From the NCBI GenBank assembly GCA_006226595.1, contig SBGP01000066.1:62001-126000 (forward strand): a stretch of DNA of 64,000 nucleotides, in the 5' to 3' direction. A program made the translations under genes and the position numbers. Below the pieces are notes generated by a model. It was not told the DNA's origin. It worked only from the letters and a program-made list of their open reading frames with translations, and did no database searches. Below are positions 61,813-64,000 of this stretch, piece by piece. Numbering within the stretch: the first letter of the stretch is position 1; each line of letters opens with the position of its first letter. The DNA is from Deltaproteobacteria bacterium. Lineage in GTDB: Bacteria; Myxococcota_A; UBA796; GCA-2862545.

Positions 61813-62715
61813 CTAGAGGTCGCGGACCTCGAAGAAGTGGACCTCGGTGGGGAGGACCATGGCGATCTCGCGGCCGCTCTCGCTGCCGACGATGGACTGC
61901 GCCGGGCTCGGGGTGAGCAGCGAGGACGCGAGCACGCCCTCGGCGTCGAAGGTCTGGAGCTCACCGGTGCCATCGGCGTGGGCGATCATGACCGCGACGT
62001 GCGCGCCGAGCATGTCGACGGAGACGACGTCACCGGCGAGGTCGAGGGACCACTGCTGCACGCCATCGAAGTCGTAGGCGGCGAGCGCCGCGCCGTTCGT
62101 GGTGTACACGACACCGCCCATCGCATCGAGGGCGACCTGGTCGGCGCCGCCGAGCGCGGTGACGGTGCCACTGGCGTCGGCGATCAGCGCCTCGCCGCCG
62201 GCGGCGACGGCGACCTTGTCGCTCATGCCGGAGCTCGCGAGGGTCGCGCCCACGCAGCTGGTGTCCGCGATCTGGACGCTGTTGGCGCTGTCGGTGTGGA
62301 AGGTCAGGTTGCAGCCCTGGAAGGCGTCGAGCAGGACCACGCCACCCGAGGTGAACCCGGAGTCCTGAAGCGACGGCGCGCTGAAGTCGGGCTCGTAGCC
62401 GTCCATCTCCCAGTTCCAGTCGTTCGGCGCGTACACGCGGACGCCGTTCGCGTTCGCGATGAGCGCCTTGCCCTCGTGGGAGTCGGAGACGTGGTCATCC
62501 TCTTCCACGACGTCGACGTCTTCCTCGATGGTGGCGTTCTCGGGGTTCACCGCACAGGTGTTCCCGTACATGCCCACCTGTGCGCTGTCATCGTCCGTGA
62601 ACTCGAGCCCGCGGGCATCGACGCCGAGGTTCGAGGTGTGGTCGAAGGCGAGGTCGCCCGGGGTGCAGCCGGTGGCGGCAAGCAGCGCGGCGGAGAGCAG
62701 GAAAGACGTACGCAT
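61813..62715 (-). CDS. Beta-propeller-like lipoprotein
   Basis: A 300-residue lipoprotein: MRTSFLLSAALLAATGC (lipobox Cys17), with AGGAG 6 bases before the ATG at 62715. The mature part carries an acidic segment (EEDVDVVEEDDHV, about 65-77) and then repeated four-strand units with a G-x-x-hydrophobic-A-x-x rhythm (KALIANANGVRVYAP; KVAVAAGGEALIADASG; AALAAYDFDGVQQWSLDLAG; SVDMLGAHVAVMIAHADG). This resembles PQQ- or WD-like propellers. Cys residues (NTCAVNP, QGCNLTF, TSCVGAT) may form disulfides. No family is assigned. It is divergent from the TPR gene at 62888 and has a candidate promoter. Confidence 0.75.
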   Translation of the reverse strand: MRTSFLLSAALLAATGCTPGDLAFDHTSNLGVDARGLEFTDDDSAQVGMYGNTCAVNPENATIEEDVDVVEEDDHVSDSHEGKALIANANGVRVYAPNDWNWEMDGYEPDFSAPSLQDSGFTSGGVVLLDAFQGCNLTFHTDSANSVQIADTSCVGATLASSGMSDKVAVAAGGEALIADASGTVTALGGADQVALDAMGGVVYTTNGAALAAYDFDGVQQWSLDLAGDVVSVDMLGAHVAVMIAHADGTGELQTFDAEGVLASSLLTPSPAQSIVGSESGREIAMVLPTEVHFFEVRDL

Positions 62716-62750
62716 GTTGGCTCCTGGGTTCACAGCGAGACCCTGCAGTC

Positions 62751-62779
62751 ATCATGCCAAGGCCCGAAGGCGCTCGCAA
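62751..62779 (-). promoter_or_regulatory. Candidate promoter of the propeller-like lipoprotein
   Basis: On the minus strand, TTGCGA (62779-62774), a 17-base spacer, then CATGAT (62756-62751, four of six), about 36 bases ahead of the ATG at 62715. Confidence 0.4.
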
Positions 62780-62887
62780 TCAGAATCTGAGGATCCGCGC
62801 GGGGTTTCGACCGCGCGATGCACGACATTTCTGTCCCGGTCAGGGTGACGGTGCGATTACCCGCGATGACCGGTTAGCAACACAGGC

Positions 62888-63475
62888 ATGAACGAACGCC
62901 TGCCATGGGTCCTCGCCGTCATTGGCGTGCTGCTGATCAGCGGTCTCGCCTTCAACACGCGCGCCGAGAAGGATTCGGTCGAAGCCGAGGTCGTGTCGCT
63001 GATGACCGAGGCGAAGGTGCTCTACGAAGAGCAGGGCCACGCGACCGATGCTCTCGTCCTCATCGACAAGGCGATCGCGCTCAAGCCGGACACGCAGTCC
63101 CTTCGCCACCGCAAGGCTGAGGTGCTCATCGGTGCTCGACGCGACGAGGAGGCCCTCGATGTACTCCTCGAGGCCCGCGAGCTCGATCCCGAGAACTGGC
63201 AGAGCTACACGCTGCTGATGAAGGTGTGGGGCCGCCTCGACATGTGCGACACGGCGATTGCCGAGGTCGAGCACTACATGGCGAGCCACCCGAACTGGGC
63301 CAAGGCCTACTACGCCCGCGGCTTCTGCCACTACAAGGAGCACCGGTGGGATCTCGCGCTCGCCGACGTCCAGAAGGCGTGTGAGCTCGGACACAAGCCG
63401 GGCTGCGAGATGGCCGACAAGTACGGCAAGCCCGCGAAGATCCTCTCCGTCGAGCGGGAGATGATCCCCCAGTAG
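62888..63475 (+). CDS. Membrane-anchored TPR protein
   Basis: A 195-residue protein: one N-terminal membrane helix (LPWVLAVIGVLLISGLAF, about 5-22), then tetratricopeptide repeats (about 35-170) with typical units (ATDALVLIDKAIALKPDTQ; RRDEEALDVLLEARELDPENW; AKAYYARGFCHYKEHRWDLAL). Single Cys residues occur near MCDTAI, GFCHY, KACEL and PGCEM. It should present a protein-binding scaffold on the periplasmic side. It is divergent from the propeller-like lipoprotein gene. A hairpin separates it from the convergent thiolase gene. The partner is unknown. Confidence 0.82.
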   Translation: MNERLPWVLAVIGVLLISGLAFNTRAEKDSVEAEVVSLMTEAKVLYEEQGHATDALVLIDKAIALKPDTQSLRHRKAEVLIGARRDEEALDVLLEARELDPENWQSYTLLMKVWGRLDMCDTAIAEVEHYMASHPNWAKAYYARGFCHYKEHRWDLALADVQKACELGHKPGCEMADKYGKPAKILSVEREMIPQ

Positions 63476-63482
63476 ACGCACG

Positions 63483-63515
63483 ACGCCCCGGCGAGCACGG
63501 GGCTGGCCGGGGCGT
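63483..63515. terminator. Stem-loop between TPR gene and thiolase
   Basis: ACGCCCCGGC (63483-63492) with GCCGGGGCGT (63506-63515), a 10-bp perfect stem and a 13-base loop. It fills most of the 53-base gap between the two convergent genes. There is no T-run, but position and strength suggest it acts in both directions. Confidence 0.55.
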
Positions 63516-63528
63516 GGGTGCGCGAAGA

Positions 63529-64000
63529 CTACAGGGCTTCGACGATGACCGCGATGCCCTGGCCGCCACCGATGCAGGCGCTGGCGAGGCCGTACTTGTC
63601 GCCGCGGCGACGAAGCTCGTGGATGATGGTCGCGGTGATGCGCGCGCCAGAAGCGCCGAGCGGATGGGCCTGAGCGATGGCGCCGCCATTCACGTTGGTG
63701 ATCGAGCGGTCGAGTCCGAGCTCCTTCTCGACGGCGATGTACTGCGGAGCGAAGGCCTCGTTGACCTCGACCAGCGCCATATCGTCGAGGCCGAGTCCGG
63801 ACTGCTCGAAGGCGCGGCGGGCTGCCGGCGCGGGGCCGATGCCCATGATGTTCGGGTCGCAGCCGGCGACGCCCCAGCCGACCAGGCGAGCGATCGGCTG
63901 CAGACCGCGCTGCTCGGCCCACTTGGCGTCGGCGACGATCAGCGAGGCCGCGCCGTCACCGATGCCGGAAGCGGAGCCTGCGGTGACCAGGCCGTCCTTC
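63529..64000 (-). CDS. Thiolase family protein, C-terminal part (cut by window edge)
   Basis: The C-terminal 156 or so residues of a second acetyl-CoA acyltransferase; the N-terminal part, including the nucleophilic Cys domain, lies beyond base 64000. The visible part reads from [11 protein letters not shown] through [10 protein letters not shown], the [16 protein letters not shown] active-site His motif and [10 protein letters not shown], which carries the second catalytic Cys. It is not a copy of the thiolase at 15051, with which it shares only family motifs. It could serve beta-oxidation or acetoacetyl-CoA metabolism. The visible reading frame begins at 63999. Confidence 0.93.
   Translation of the reverse strand, partial: KDGLVTAGSASGIGDGAASLIVADAKWAEQRGLQPIARLVGWGVAGCDPNIMGIGPAPAARRAFEQSGLGLDDMALVEVNEAFAPQYIAVEKELGLDRSITNVNGGAIAQAHPLGASGARITATIIHELRRRGDKYGLASACIGGGQGIAVIVEAL

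Overview
The window is GC-rich, gene-dense bacterial chromosome (roughly two thirds G+C by eye). It has frequent ATGA/GTGA stop-start overlaps, many GTG starts, and almost no gap above 250 bases. Together, the AgmX/PglI-type C-terminal domains, the MopE-like Asp-rich lipoprotein, the DUF2330 protein, the kinase fused to an FGE-like domain and the many short lipoproteins point to a Myxococcota-like (deltaproteobacterial) organism. That placement is inferred from domain content only. I see no insertion sequence, prophage, CRISPR array or rRNA.

Layout. 1-9.1 kb (+): coaX (cut by the window edge), a free-standing SecD-P1-like lipoprotein, a YkgJ-type cysteine-cluster protein, a DEDDh exonuclease, glyQ-glyS and ppdK. 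9.2-20.1 kb (-): the repeat-rich MopE/fibrinogen-like lipoprotein, an acyl-CoA dehydrogenase coupled to a kinase-FGE fusion, a beta-oxidation pair (thiolase and FadN-type enzyme) and an AgmX-domain lipoprotein. 20.2-24.8 kb: a DUF2330 protein, a DUF4188 gene divergent from a TetR regulator with two operator-like palindromes between them, a BASS transporter and a YcaQ-like DNA glycosylase. 24.8-30.6 kb (+): pyrB with an apparently inactive dihydroorotase homologue, greA, a RecG homologue with degenerate helicase motifs, and a coupled SRPBCC protein. 30.6-33.3 kb (-): an alpha/beta hydrolase, three small membrane proteins and tRNA-Ala(CGC). 33.4-40.5 kb (-): a chaperone-like cluster with an Hsp70-VWA fusion, a GrpE-like protein, a second lidless Hsp70, a membrane J-like/AgmX protein and a TPR-zincin protein. 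40.6-52.6 kb (+): maf, a family 4 uracil-DNA glycosylase, an S1-repeat protein, queA-tgt-yajC-secD-secF, a proline-rich exported protein, PIN-PhoH and rlmB. 52.7-64 kb: a TadG-like protein, plant-type gshA, a TlpA-like lipoprotein, a double-parvulin lipoprotein, an HtrA-like protease, pckA, a cluster of exported proteins, a TPR protein and the C-terminus of a second thiolase.

How the parts fit. Central metabolism is gluconeogenic and lipid-oxidising (ppdK, pckA, FadN-type enzyme, thiolases, acyl-CoA dehydrogenase). Much of the rest concerns the cell envelope: Sec accessory subunits, lipoproteins, parvulins, a periplasmic protease and membrane-tethered AgmX-domain proteins.

The most unusual content is (i) the Hsp70-VWA / GrpE-like / Hsp70 / J-like / TPR-zincin cluster, (ii) the RecG-derived protein with nearly every helicase motif altered, and (iii) the expansion of SecD P1-type domains, both inside SecD and as a stand-alone lipoprotein.
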